Below are positions 8,866 to 16,873 of a stretch of 64,000 bases of DNA, in pieces (the stretch's first letter is position 1; the number at the start of each line of letters is the position of its first letter). Position numbers and translations under genes: made by a program. The notes beneath the pieces are model-generated. The model had not been told where the DNA came from. It worked only from the letters and a program-made list of their open reading frames with translations, and did no database searches. Origin of the DNA: Lysobacteraceae bacterium (GTDB lineage: Bacteria; Pseudomonadota; Gammaproteobacteria; Xanthomonadales; Rhodanobacteraceae). Where the stretch lies: the NCBI GenBank assembly GCA_004143945.1, contig SEHB01000003.1, positions 124,001 to 188,000 on the forward strand, read 5' to 3'.

Positions 8866-9788
8866 TGCGGCTCCTCCTGGAGCTGGTCGGCTTTCGGCGA
8901 CAGGATCAGCCGGTTCGGATGGCGGCGGATCTCGCGGCTGAACTCGTCGAGGTTGCGGCTCGAGGACTCCAGGTGGTGGGTGATCACGTCCATGCGGCTC
9001 GACAGCGAGGCGAGCACGCTCGCGAGGTCCTGCACCGCGCGGCGGATGTCCTGCCGGTTGTCGCCCGCGATGCCGGCGAGGTCGCCGAGCGCGCGATCGA
9101 GCGTCTCGCGCGTCTTGCGCAGCTCGCCCGCGAGCGCGCGGGCCTCGCCGAGGATCTCGCCGACCGCGGCGCGATTCGCCGGTTTCAGCACGTCGTTGAG
9201 TCCCGCGGAGGCCTGGTTCAGGCGCTCGAGCAGCACGCGTGCCTGCTCGACCAGAATCGGTGCACCTTGGTCGATCGTGCCGGTGATCGAATCGACGCGC
9301 TCGGACAGGCTGCGGATCAACGGCGATATCTGCGTGCGCGTCAGCGTCGTGACTTCGCCCGCGAGCTGGTTCATCGCGGCGAAGATGTCGGCGCCCTCCT
9401 CGCCCCGGAGCTCCGCCCCCGGCGCGAGCATCTCGCGGCTTGCGCCCTCGCGGATCCCGATCGACACGTCGGCGAGCAGTCCGCTCGACTGCAGCCGCGC
9501 GATGCTGTCGACCGGGATCGGCCAGTCGCGACGCAGTGCGAGTTCGACCTTGTAGCGGGTGCCCTCGGCCGTGCGTTCCGGCACGACCTCCCCGACCTGG
9601 CCGATGCGGTACCCCTCGTAGAACACCGGCGCGCCGTAGCGCAGCCCCGTCACGTTGCGATAGCGCACGAGGTAGTCGTCGCTCGCGACGCTGCGGCCGG
9701 TGATGAGCGCGAGGCCGAACAGCAGCAGTCCGATCGCGGCGACCACGAAGATGCCGACCAGCGTGTAGTTGACGGTGTCGCGTCTCAA
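8862..9788 (-). CDS. mlaD: MlaD-family MCE-domain lipid-binding protein
   Basis: Membrane-anchored MCE protein that forms the periplasmic ring of an Mla-type phospholipid transporter. One N-terminal transmembrane helix (VNYTLVGIFVVAAIGLLLFGLAL) is followed by the MCE domain (YLVRYRNVTGLRYGAPVFYEGYRIGQV, about residues 38-120) and a long helical tail (about 150-290) rich in heptads, longer than E. coli MlaD (183 aa) and resembling MCE proteins with extended helical tubes. I chose the TTG at 9788 (308 aa) because MRRDTVNYTLVG matches family starts; a GTG at 9848, with GAGG nine bases upstream, would add 20 unconserved residues and is a real alternative. The stop overlaps the start of the auxiliary lipoprotein gene. 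Confidence 0.9.
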   Translation of the reverse strand: MRRDTVNYTLVGIFVVAAIGLLLFGLALITGRSVASDDYLVRYRNVTGLRYGAPVFYEGYRIGQVGEVVPERTAEGTRYKVELALRRDWPIPVDSIARLQSSGLLADVSIGIREGASREMLAPGAELRGEEGADIFAAMNQLAGEVTTLTRTQISPLIRSLSERVDSITGTIDQGAPILVEQARVLLERLNQASAGLNDVLKPANRAAVGEILGEARALAGELRKTRETLDRALGDLAGIAGDNRQDIRRAVQDLASVLASLSSRMDVITHHLESSSRNLDEFSREIRRHPNRLILSPKADQLQEEPQ

Positions 9789-9852
9789 GCCCCTTCCCCA
9801 TCCGGCACGCGGCGCCGGTGCGCCGGAGCCGCGGCGGAATGATCGCACAGGA

Positions 9853-10659
9853 TCACGCCTCTTCCTCGGTGAGCCGCCTGAGGTATGCGTCGGCGTCGAC
9901 GAGCACTTCGCGCGGGCGGCGATTGAGCAGATCCTGAATGCGCTCGATGCCCGATGCGCGCACGTCGGCGACGCTGCCGGTCAGCAGCACCTCGCCCTGG
10001 TCGAGCACGGTGATCGTGTCGGCGATCTTGAACGCGCTCTCGAGTTCGTGCGTGACGACCACGATCGTCATGCGCAGCGCATCGCGCAGCCGCAGGATCA
10101 GCTCGTCGAGTTCGGCCGAGACCACCGGATCGAGGCCTGCGGACGGCTCATCGAAGAACAGCAGGCGCGGGTCCATCACGATCGCACGCGCGAGCGCCGC
10201 GCGCTTGACCATGCCGCCCGAAAGCTGGCTCGGCATCAGGTCCTGGAAACCGCCGAGGTTCACCACCTCGAGCTTGATGCGGCTCATGATCCGGATCGTC
10301 GACTCGTCGAGCGTGGTGAGCTCGCGCAGTGGCAGCGCGACGTTGTCGCCGACCGTCATCGAAGTCAGCAGTGCACCGCCCTGGAACGACACGCCGATGC
10401 GCTTGCGCACGTCGAGCAGCTCGCGCGCGCTGGCCTTGCCGAGATCGATGCCGAACAGTCGCACGCTGCCCGATGCCGGCCGCTGCAGCCCGAGCAGGTG
10501 GCGCAGCAGGGTGCTCTTGCCAGAGCCCGAACCGCCCATGATCACGCGGATCTCGCCCGCTCCGACCGAGAAGTCGATCCCGTGGAGCACGCGCCGACGG
10601 CCATACCAGGCTTCGAGTTTCTCGACTTCGATCAGTGGCGGAGGGGCGTTCACGGTCAC
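9853..10659 (-). CDS. mlaF: MlaF-type phospholipid ABC transporter ATPase
   Basis: Cytoplasmic ATP-binding subunit driving phospholipid movement between the inner membrane and the MCE protein. It is 268 aa. Walker A is GGSGSGKST at residues 42-50, the signature is LSGGMVKRAALARA, Walker B is LLFFDEPSAGLDP, and the switch histidine is in VVVTHE. The signature followed by KRAALARA is typical of the Mla/Mkl subfamily rather than importers. GTG at 10659 overlaps the mlaE stop in a GTGA; a second in-frame GTG six bases on is an alternative. It lies between mlaE and mlaD in the operon. Confidence 0.93.
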   Translation of the reverse strand: MTVNAPPPLIEVEKLEAWYGRRRVLHGIDFSVGAGEIRVIMGGSGSGKSTLLRHLLGLQRPASGSVRLFGIDLGKASARELLDVRKRIGVSFQGGALLTSMTVGDNVALPLRELTTLDESTIRIMSRIKLEVVNLGGFQDLMPSQLSGGMVKRAALARAIVMDPRLLFFDEPSAGLDPVVSAELDELILRLRDALRMTIVVVTHELESAFKIADTITVLDQGEVLLTGSVADVRASGIERIQDLLNRRPREVLVDADAYLRRLTEEEA

Positions 10660-11453
10660 CGATTGAGGAAGTAGCTGAACACCATGTCGACCACGATGAT
10701 CCAGCAGATCGACAGCACCACCGCGCGCGTGGTCGCGCGCCCGACGCCTTCCGCGCCGCCACTGACCGAGAAGCCGGTGCTGACGCCGATCAGGGTGATC
10801 AGCAGCGCGAACACGACACTCTTTGACACGCCCTGCCAGACGTCGCCGGGATCGAGCAGCGACATCGACTGCAGCAGGTACGCCGCGGGCGTCACGTCGA
10901 GCGCGGGCGCGCTGTAGAGCGCGGCACCGAGGATCGCGACTGCATCCGCGAACACCGTCAGGGCGGGCAGCATCACGAGCATCGCGATCAGCGCGGGCGC
11001 GACGAGGAAGCGCACCGGCGCGATGCCGATCACCGCGAGCGCGTCGACTTCCTGCGACACCGACATCGACCCGATGCGCGCCGCGAGCGCCGACCCCGAA
11101 CGCCCGGCGACGAGGATCGCGGTGATCAGCGCACCGAACTCGCGCGTCACCGACTTCGCCACCGCGACGACGACCTGCGACTGTGCGCCGAATTCGCTCA
11201 GCGAGGCGACGAACTGGATGCCGAGCATCAGGCCGACCGTGAATCCGAGCAGGGTCACGATCGGCAGCGCATCGACGCCGATCTCGCGCATCTGCCGCGC
11301 GATCGCGGCGAGCCGTACGGGCTGGCCGACGCGCCATCCGGCGGCCGCGTAATAGAGCGAATCGAACAGCAGCACGGCCGCATGCCCGACGCCCGCGAAT
11401 GCATCGAGCGTGCTGCGCCCGATCGCGGCGAACGGGCGTGCCGGCGCGCTCAC
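10656..11453 (-). CDS. mlaE: MlaE-type phospholipid ABC transporter permease
   Basis: Inner-membrane permease of the Mla-type transporter, 265 aa. It shows the MlaE (DUF140) pattern: LPIVTLLGFTVGLMLGIQF, AKSVTREFGALITAILVAGRSGSALAARIGSM, then SQEVDALAVIGIAPVRFLVAPALIAMLVMLPAL and a C-terminal block STGFSVSGGAEGVGRATTRAVV. The EFGALITAIL..GRSGSA segment is the coupling helix facing MlaF. The GTG at 11453 overlaps the STAS gene stop (GTGA), so the operon is translationally coupled here. The frame stays open to 11705, but that extension would lie antisense-like across the STAS gene and has no conserved sequence. Confidence 0.93.
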   Translation of the reverse strand: MSAPARPFAAIGRSTLDAFAGVGHAAVLLFDSLYYAAAGWRVGQPVRLAAIARQMREIGVDALPIVTLLGFTVGLMLGIQFVASLSEFGAQSQVVVAVAKSVTREFGALITAILVAGRSGSALAARIGSMSVSQEVDALAVIGIAPVRFLVAPALIAMLVMLPALTVFADAVAILGAALYSAPALDVTPAAYLLQSMSLLDPGDVWQGVSKSVVFALLITLIGVSTGFSVSGGAEGVGRATTRAVVLSICWIIVVDMVFSYFLNR

Positions 11454-11788
11454 GCGAGCAGGGCGTCGGCAGCGGGCACGAGGTGGAACACGCGGTCGAG
11501 CCGCGCGAGTTCGAGCACCGCGCGCACCGCATCGCTGACCGCGACCAGCGCGAAGCGGCTGCCGCGCGCGCGCGCCGCCTGGAAGCCTTCGACCAGCGCC
11601 GCGATGCCCGAGGAATCGATGTAGCTCACGGCCGATAGCTCCACCCCGACCGGCGCACCACTCGCCAGCGCGTCGAGCACCTCGCGCCGGACGTCCTGTG
11701 ACCACGACAGGTCGACTTCGCCGCTCAGGCGCACCAGCACGTAGCCGTCGCCGTCCTCGCGCGCGACGCTGTTGCCTTGCATGTTCAT
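11450..11788 (-). CDS. STAS-domain protein (MlaB-like / anti-sigma-factor antagonist-like)
   Basis: A 112-aa single STAS domain. The core motif VSYIDSSGIAALVEGF at about residues 55-69 includes DSSG (58-61), the site phosphorylated in SpoIIAA/RsbV proteins. In Mla systems the STAS subunit MlaB binds MlaF and is needed for ATPase activity. In partner-switch systems the same fold is phosphorylated by an HATPase kinase and dephosphorylated by a SpoIIE/PP2C phosphatase. Here both contexts meet: the gene lies between a phosphatase-kinase gene and mlaE, overlapping both by a few bases. I therefore read it as an MlaB whose activity may be controlled by phosphorylation; that is inference. The first ATG at 11788 overlaps the upstream stop; a second ATG follows two codons later. 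Confidence 0.88.
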   Translation of the reverse strand: MNMQGNSVAREDGDGYVLVRLSGEVDLSWSQDVRREVLDALASGAPVGVELSAVSYIDSSGIAALVEGFQAARARGSRFALVAVSDAVRAVLELARLDRVFHLVPAADALLA

Positions 11789-13509
11789 GCCTCGTTGGCC
11801 TCGTCGTTGGTGCCGTCGGTGATGCGCTTGCGCAGGATCAGCCGGTTGCCCTCGCCGCCGGGCGCCGGTTCGATCTGCCATTCGTCCATGACCTCGTCGA
11901 TGAGCGCGAGACCGAAACCGCCACAGCGGCACTCGCCGAGCGGTTTCGCGCGGATGCTCGTCGCATCGACGCGCGGCGCGCGATCGGTCAGTTCGAAGCT
12001 CACGACGTGGCCCGCGCGCGACAGTCGCAGTTCGATGTCGCCACTGTGCGTGGGTCCGTAGGCGTGGCGGATGATGTTGGTGCAGGCCTCGTCGACCGCG
12101 AGCACGAGGCAGTCGCGCAGGCGCGGTTCGATGCCGATGCGGTCGAGCGCCTGGCGCAACGCGCCACGCAGGCTGCGCATCTCTTCGGGCCGCGCCGGCA
12201 CGCGTAGTTCGAGCAGGGATTCGGGCGCACCCGCGCGCGGCGCTTCGACCATCAGCAGCGTGGTGTCGTCGACGAGCCGCAGTTGCCTGAGGTCGGTCAG
12301 CAACCCGCGCAGGCGCGCATCGGTCGAAGCGGGGGCGTGGCGCGCGATCAGGTCACGCACGCCCGCGTTGCCGATCGGTTTGCCCGCGGCGTCGCGCACG
12401 TCGGTCGCACCATCGGAGAACGCGTACAGCGTGCCGCCCTCGAGCGCGACCTCGTGTTCGTCGAACGCGATCCCGGGGAGGATGCCGAGCGGAGGCCCGC
12501 CGGACGGGTACTCGGCGAACCTGCCGTTCGCGTGCACGACCACCGGCGGAAAGCCCGCGCCGGCGAAGCGCACGCGCGTGGCGGCACGGTCGCAATAGCC
12601 CACCACCGCGCAGACGAAGCGGCCGTCCTGCGTCGTTTCGCAGAGTTCATCGTTGACGCGCGCGAGCCAGCGCGAGGGATCGGCGCCGTCCTTGCCGGCC
12701 CAGCGCAACAGCGAGGCGGTGCGCACCATCAGCAGCGCCGCGTCGAGGCCCTTGCCCGAGACATCGCCGATCACGAAGCCGATGCGGCCGTCGGGCAGGT
12801 CGAAGTAGTCGTAGAAATCGCCCGAGATCTCGTGCGCCGGTCGATTCACGCCGATCACCGGGAAACCGTCGCGCCGGCGCCTGGGCAGCAGCGAGCGCTG
12901 CAGCCTGCGCGCGAGGTCGAACTCGCGCTTGAGGCGTTGCTGTTCGAGCAGCACGCTGGCCATGCGCGCGCTGTTGATCGCGAGCGCCGCGGGCGCCGCC
13001 ACGAGGTCGAGCAGTTCGGCGTCTGCATCGTCGAACGGGCGGCCGTCGCGCCGGTTCACGATCTCGAGCGCACCGATCGGACCCGCGGCGGTGCGCAGCG
13101 GCGCGCATACGAGGCTGTGCGTGACGAAGCCGGTCTGGTCGTCCGATTCGCGCCACACGCGCGGATCGCTGGCTGCGTCGACGACGAGCTGGGTCGCGTT
13201 GTCGGCGACCGTGCGCCCGACGATGCCCTGGCCGACTGCGAGCCGCGTGCCGCTGATGTCGACCGGCCCGACGCAGACGCGGCAATCCAGCACGCCGGTC
13301 AGCGGATCGAGCAGGAACAGCGATGCACCCTCGACCTGCATGAAGTCGACGACGCGATTCACGACCTCGGGCAGCGTCTGGCGCAGGTCCAGCGAGACCG
13401 CGAGCGCCTGCGAGAGGCCGGCGAGGAACCGCAGCGTGTCGGCGGCCCCGGCCGGCGGCGCGCCTGCGCCGGCGACGGTTGCCGGCTGCGTGGCATGCGC
13501 GAGGTTCAT
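11785..13509 (-). CDS. GAF-SpoIIE/PP2C phosphatase-HATPase fusion protein
   Basis: A 574-aa cytoplasmic regulator with three domains: a GAF sensor (about residues 30-195, with SLFLLDPLTGVLDCRVCVG and APLRTAAGPIGALEIVNR), a linker helix FDLARRLQRSLLP, a SpoIIE-type PP2C phosphatase (about 215-420; metal motifs EISGDFYDYFDL, GDVSGKGLDAALLM and FSDGATD), and a C-terminal RsbW-like HATPase (about 440-565; N-box LAVDEACTNIIRHAYG, then ELTDRAPRVD and CGGFGLALIDEVMDEW). Phosphatase and kinase activities for a STAS partner are thus on one chain. It overlaps pssA upstream and the STAS gene downstream by four bases each, pointing to the STAS protein as substrate. What the GAF domain senses is unknown. 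Confidence 0.9.
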   Translation of the reverse strand: MNLAHATQPATVAGAGAPPAGAADTLRFLAGLSQALAVSLDLRQTLPEVVNRVVDFMQVEGASLFLLDPLTGVLDCRVCVGPVDISGTRLAVGQGIVGRTVADNATQLVVDAASDPRVWRESDDQTGFVTHSLVCAPLRTAAGPIGALEIVNRRDGRPFDDADAELLDLVAAPAALAINSARMASVLLEQQRLKREFDLARRLQRSLLPRRRRDGFPVIGVNRPAHEISGDFYDYFDLPDGRIGFVIGDVSGKGLDAALLMVRTASLLRWAGKDGADPSRWLARVNDELCETTQDGRFVCAVVGYCDRAATRVRFAGAGFPPVVVHANGRFAEYPSGGPPLGILPGIAFDEHEVALEGGTLYAFSDGATDVRDAAGKPIGNAGVRDLIARHAPASTDARLRGLLTDLRQLRLVDDTTLLMVEAPRAGAPESLLELRVPARPEEMRSLRGALRQALDRIGIEPRLRDCLVLAVDEACTNIIRHAYGPTHSGDIELRLSRAGHVVSFELTDRAPRVDATSIRAKPLGECRCGGFGLALIDEVMDEWQIEPAPGGEGNRLILRKRITDGTNDEANEA

Positions 13510-14306
13510 CCGTCGCCGTGGGCACCGCCGCGCGCGGCCCGCTGGCGCCGGTTCTGCTGCAGGCCCCACAGCGTCATCACCGGACCCGACAGCACGTACA
13601 GCACCGCGATCGCGAACAGCACGCGCGGTGGATCGAGCGCAAGCCCGACCAGCACCAGCATCGCCGCCGGAATCCAGATGAACGGCACGCGATCCGACAG
13701 CGGCCACGCCTTGAAGCTGAAGTAGCGCACGCGGCTCACCATCAGCAGTCCCGCGATGACCGCAACGAACGGCGTCACGAAGTCCATGTCGGTCGCGTGC
13801 AGGCCGAACAGTCCGCCGTCCTCGACCGACCACACGAAGGACATGCACAAGCCCGCCGCGGCCGGACTCGCCAGGCCCTGGAAGTAGCGCTTGTCCGCGA
13901 CACCGACCTGCGTGTTGAAGCGCGCGAGGCGCAGTGCCGCGCAGGCCGCGTAGATGAAGGCGGCGGCCCAGCCGACCTTGCCCCAGCTGGGTCCGTAGGC
14001 GGTCAGCGCCGACAGCGACCACGTATAGAGCACCAGCGACGGCGCGAGGCCGAAGCTCACGAGGTCCGACAACGAGTCGTACTGGACGCCGAAATCGCTC
14101 TGCGTGCCGGTCAGGCGCGCGACCCGGCCGTCGAGGCCGTCGAGGATCGCAGCGACGAACACCGCGATCGCGGCCTGCGTGTAGCGCCCGCCGATACCCG
14201 CCACGATCGCGTAATACCCCGCGAACATCGCGGCCGTCGTGAACAGGTTCGGCAGCAGGTAGATTCCGCGCGGTGGCTTGCGCGCTCCGGTCGGGCTCGG
14301 TTCCAT
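13506..14306 (-). CDS. pssA: CDP-diacylglycerol-serine O-phosphatidyltransferase
   Basis: Integral membrane enzyme making phosphatidylserine, the precursor of phosphatidylethanolamine, from CDP-diacylglycerol and serine. The 266-aa protein has the CDP-alcohol phosphatidyltransferase motif DG-x2-AR-x8-G-x3-D-x3-D at residues 59-81 (LDGLDGRVAR ... DSLSD). It begins RGIYLLPNLFTTAAMFAGYYAIV, characteristic of the type II (Bacillus-like) PssA family. Eight or so hydrophobic helices fill the rest. The ATG at 14306 puts the conserved N-terminus close to the start; the longer open frame crosses the divergent promoter region. It heads the leftward lipid-transport run. Confidence 0.92.
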   Translation of the reverse strand: MEPSPTGARKPPRGIYLLPNLFTTAAMFAGYYAIVAGIGGRYTQAAIAVFVAAILDGLDGRVARLTGTQSDFGVQYDSLSDLVSFGLAPSLVLYTWSLSALTAYGPSWGKVGWAAAFIYAACAALRLARFNTQVGVADKRYFQGLASPAAAGLCMSFVWSVEDGGLFGLHATDMDFVTPFVAVIAGLLMVSRVRYFSFKAWPLSDRVPFIWIPAAMLVLVGLALDPPRVLFAIAVLYVLSGPVMTLWGLQQNRRQRAARGGAHGDG

Positions 14307-14451
14307 GTCGATCCGCGAGGCTGGGCTGCGATGGGCGGAGTGTACCGTGATCCTCAATTCCGCGGTTTCTTGCTTGTATCGTGTGCCGACTGGTGCTATC
14401 CAGTCGCCTGTCCGGCGCCTCGCGGCGCCCATCCGAGATGCGAAAGCCCCC

Positions 14452-14871
14452 ATGAAGCGTTCCTGGCCCCTGCTGTTCCTGCTCGCCGCCTGCGTGCCCG
14501 CGCTCGCCGCCGACATGTACTCGTGGACCGACGCGAATGGCGTCCGCCACTTCTCCGACTCCCCGCCGCCCGCAAGTGCGAACGCGCAGAAGATCCGGCT
14601 CAAGGGCGGCGTCGCGACGAACGACGAGGCGGCGCCCGCGGACGCGACGGGCGCGGCCAGTGCGGGAACATCGCTCGCCGCGGCGGCCGGTTACTCGCCC
14701 GACGACATCAAGCGCAATTGCGAGATCGCGCGCGGCAACCTGTCGGCACTGCAAGGCCAGCAGCCCGCGGTGGATGCGGACGGCTTCCCCGTCGACCTCG
14801 ACGCGGCGAAGGATCGGCAGGCGCAGATCGACAAGGCGAACCAGCAGATCTCGCTGTTCTGCACGAACTGA
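14452..14871 (+). CDS. Secreted DUF4124-domain protein
   Basis: A 139-aa exported protein. MKRSWPLLFLLAACVPALAADMYSW has a signal peptide with probable cleavage after ALA, and the mature part starts with the DUF4124 motif YSWTDANGVRHFSDSPPP, common in gammaproteobacterial periplasmic proteins of unknown function. A low-complexity Ala/Thr linker follows, then an acidic helical tail (DAAKDRQAQIDKANQQISLFC). It is divergent from pssA across a 145-bp gap, which must hold both promoters. Nothing in the neighbourhood defines a role. Confidence 0.85.
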   Translation: MKRSWPLLFLLAACVPALAADMYSWTDANGVRHFSDSPPPASANAQKIRLKGGVATNDEAAPADATGAASAGTSLAAAAGYSPDDIKRNCEIARGNLSALQGQQPAVDADGFPVDLDAAKDRQAQIDKANQQISLFCTN

Positions 14872-15014
14872 ACCGGCTCTGCGCGCGCATTGCCGTCGGC
14901 GCGGGCGTCCGATCGAAGGGCGCGGGCCGGCGCGCATGCGTCTAGCCTCCGTGACGTCGATGCGCGCGTTTGCGGCATCCCCTGCGCCGCGGCCACCTTG
15001 CGCCGCATGAGCGT

Positions 15015-15045
15015 GCGCTGCCCGCGCTGCCCGCGCTGCTAGAAT
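15015..15045 (+). promoter_or_regulatory. Tandem 9-mer and extended -10 upstream of proS
   Basis: GCGCTGCCC occurs twice in tandem with a partial third copy (15015-15039) and runs straight into TGCTAGAAT (15037-15045), which reads as an extended -10 box (TGn then TAGAAT). No convincing -35 is present. A transcript from here would have a leader of about 25 bases before the proS ATG at 15076. Confidence 0.4.
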
Positions 15046-15075
15046 CGACGGTTCCGTCGTCCACGCCCTACTGCC

Positions 15076-16773
15076 ATGCGCCTTTCCCGCTTTCATCTCG
15101 CGACCGTCAAGGAAGTACCCGCCGACGCGGAGATCGCCAGCCATCGGCTGATGATCCGCAGCGGCATGATCCGCAAGCTCGCTTCGGGCCTCTACACCTG
15201 GTCGCCACTCGGCTTGCGCGTGCTCGCGCGCGTGGAGGCGATCGTGCGCGAGGAGATGGACCGCGCCGGTGCGCTCGAGGTGCTGATGCCCTCGGTGCAG
15301 CCGAAGGAACTGTGGGAAGAGACCGGCCGCTGGGAAAAATTCGGCGGACAGTTGCTCAAGATCAAGGACCGCAAGGACGCCTGGTACTGTTACGGTCCGA
15401 CGCACGAGGAAGTCGTCACCGACTTCGCACGCCACGAACTGCGCAGCTACAAGCAGCTGCCGGTCAACTTCTACCAGGTGCAGACGAAGTTCCGCGACGA
15501 GATCCGGCCGCGCTTCGGCGTGATGCGTGCGCGCGAATTCCTCATGAAGGACGCGTACTCATTCCACTTGACGGCTGATTGCCTCGAGCGCGAATACCGC
15601 AACATGTACGACACTTACGGGCGCATCTTCACGCGCCTCGGACTGCGTTTCCGCGCGGTGCAGGCGGACACCGGTGCGATCGGCGGCAACGCCAGCCACG
15701 AGTTCCAGGTGCTCGCCGATTCGGGCGAGGACGCGATCGCGTTCTCGGATGCGTCCGACTACGCGGCCAACATCGAGCTGGCCGAGGCGCTCGCGCCGGC
15801 GACGCCGCGGCCGGCGCCGACCGCGACGGCGGAGCGCGTCGCGACGCCGGTGCAGAAGACGATCGACGAGGTTTCGGCCTTCCTCGGCGTGGCCCCTGCG
15901 CAGTGCATCAAGACCCTGCTCGTGCGCGGTCGCGACGGCCTCGTCGCGCTGTGCGTGCGCGGCGACCACGAGATCAACGAGGTCAAGGCGGCCAAGCTCG
16001 AGGAACTGCCCGGCGAAGTCACGCTGGCCGACGAGGCCGAGATCGTGCGCGTCACCGGCGTCAAGCCCGGCTTCATCGGCCCGGTCGAATTGCCCGATTC
16101 GATCCCGGTCATCGTCGACCGCAGCGCGGCGGCGGTCGCCGACTTCGTCTGCGGCGGCAACCAGGACGGCACCCACTGGCGCGGCGCCAACTGGGAGCGC
16201 GATGCGCGCACCACGCGCGTCGCCGACCTTCGCAAGGTGCTCGCGGGTGATCCTTCGCCCGATGGCCATGGCACGCTCGCGATCGCGCGCGGCATCGAAG
16301 TCGGCCATGTGTTCCAGCTCGGCGACACCTATGCGAAGGCGCTCGGCGCGACCGTGCTCGACGATGGCGGCAAGGCGCAGGTGATGCAGATGGGCTGCTA
16401 CGGCATCGGCGTCAGCCGCATCGTCGCCGCCGCGATCGAACAGAACCACGACGACGCCGGCATCCTCTGGCCCGAGCCGATGGCGCCCTGGCGCGTCGCG
16501 ATCTGCCCGATCAACGGCGCGCAGAACGCACAGGTGCGCGAGGAAGCCGAGAAGCTGCACGACGAGCTCGTCGCGCGCGGCGTCGAGGTGCTGCTCGACG
16601 ATCGCGGACTGCGCCCGGGCCCGATGTTCGCCGACATCGAGCTGATCGGCATCCCGCACCGGATCGTCGTCAGCGAACGCGGCCTCGCGGCCGGGACGTT
16701 CGAATACCGGCGCCGCGGCGAGGCGGAGAATCGCGCGGTGTCGCGCGCCGAGTTGCTCGAACTGCTCGCGTGA
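15076..16773 (+). CDS. proS: Prolyl-tRNA synthetase (bacterial type, with editing domain)
   Basis: Class II synthetase charging tRNA-Pro, 565 aa against 572 in E. coli. It starts [20 protein letters not shown] with the usual [26 protein letters not shown]. The class II core has [16 protein letters not shown] and [26 protein letters not shown]. The YbaK-like editing insertion spans about residues 225-385. Motif 3 lies near [17 protein letters not shown], followed by the anticodon-binding domain ([15 protein letters not shown]). Residues look intact. Its leader is short and the promoter candidate lies directly upstream. Confidence 0.97.
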   Translation: MRLSRFHLATVKEVPADAEIASHRLMIRSGMIRKLASGLYTWSPLGLRVLARVEAIVREEMDRAGALEVLMPSVQPKELWEETGRWEKFGGQLLKIKDRKDAWYCYGPTHEEVVTDFARHELRSYKQLPVNFYQVQTKFRDEIRPRFGVMRAREFLMKDAYSFHLTADCLEREYRNMYDTYGRIFTRLGLRFRAVQADTGAIGGNASHEFQVLADSGEDAIAFSDASDYAANIELAEALAPATPRPAPTATAERVATPVQKTIDEVSAFLGVAPAQCIKTLLVRGRDGLVALCVRGDHEINEVKAAKLEELPGEVTLADEAEIVRVTGVKPGFIGPVELPDSIPVIVDRSAAAVADFVCGGNQDGTHWRGANWERDARTTRVADLRKVLAGDPSPDGHGTLAIARGIEVGHVFQLGDTYAKALGATVLDDGGKAQVMQMGCYGIGVSRIVAAAIEQNHDDAGILWPEPMAPWRVAICPINGAQNAQVREEAEKLHDELVARGVEVLLDDRGLRPGPMFADIELIGIPHRIVVSERGLAAGTFEYRRRGEAENRAVSRAELLELLA

Positions 16774-16873
16774 ATGCGGCGTCGCGGGCGCGGCTGGCCC
16801 CCGCGCGGCCCGTTCGCCGATAATCGGTCGGCGTCGCCTTCGCGCCGCGCAGTGCGAGGGAGTGCCCGAACCG

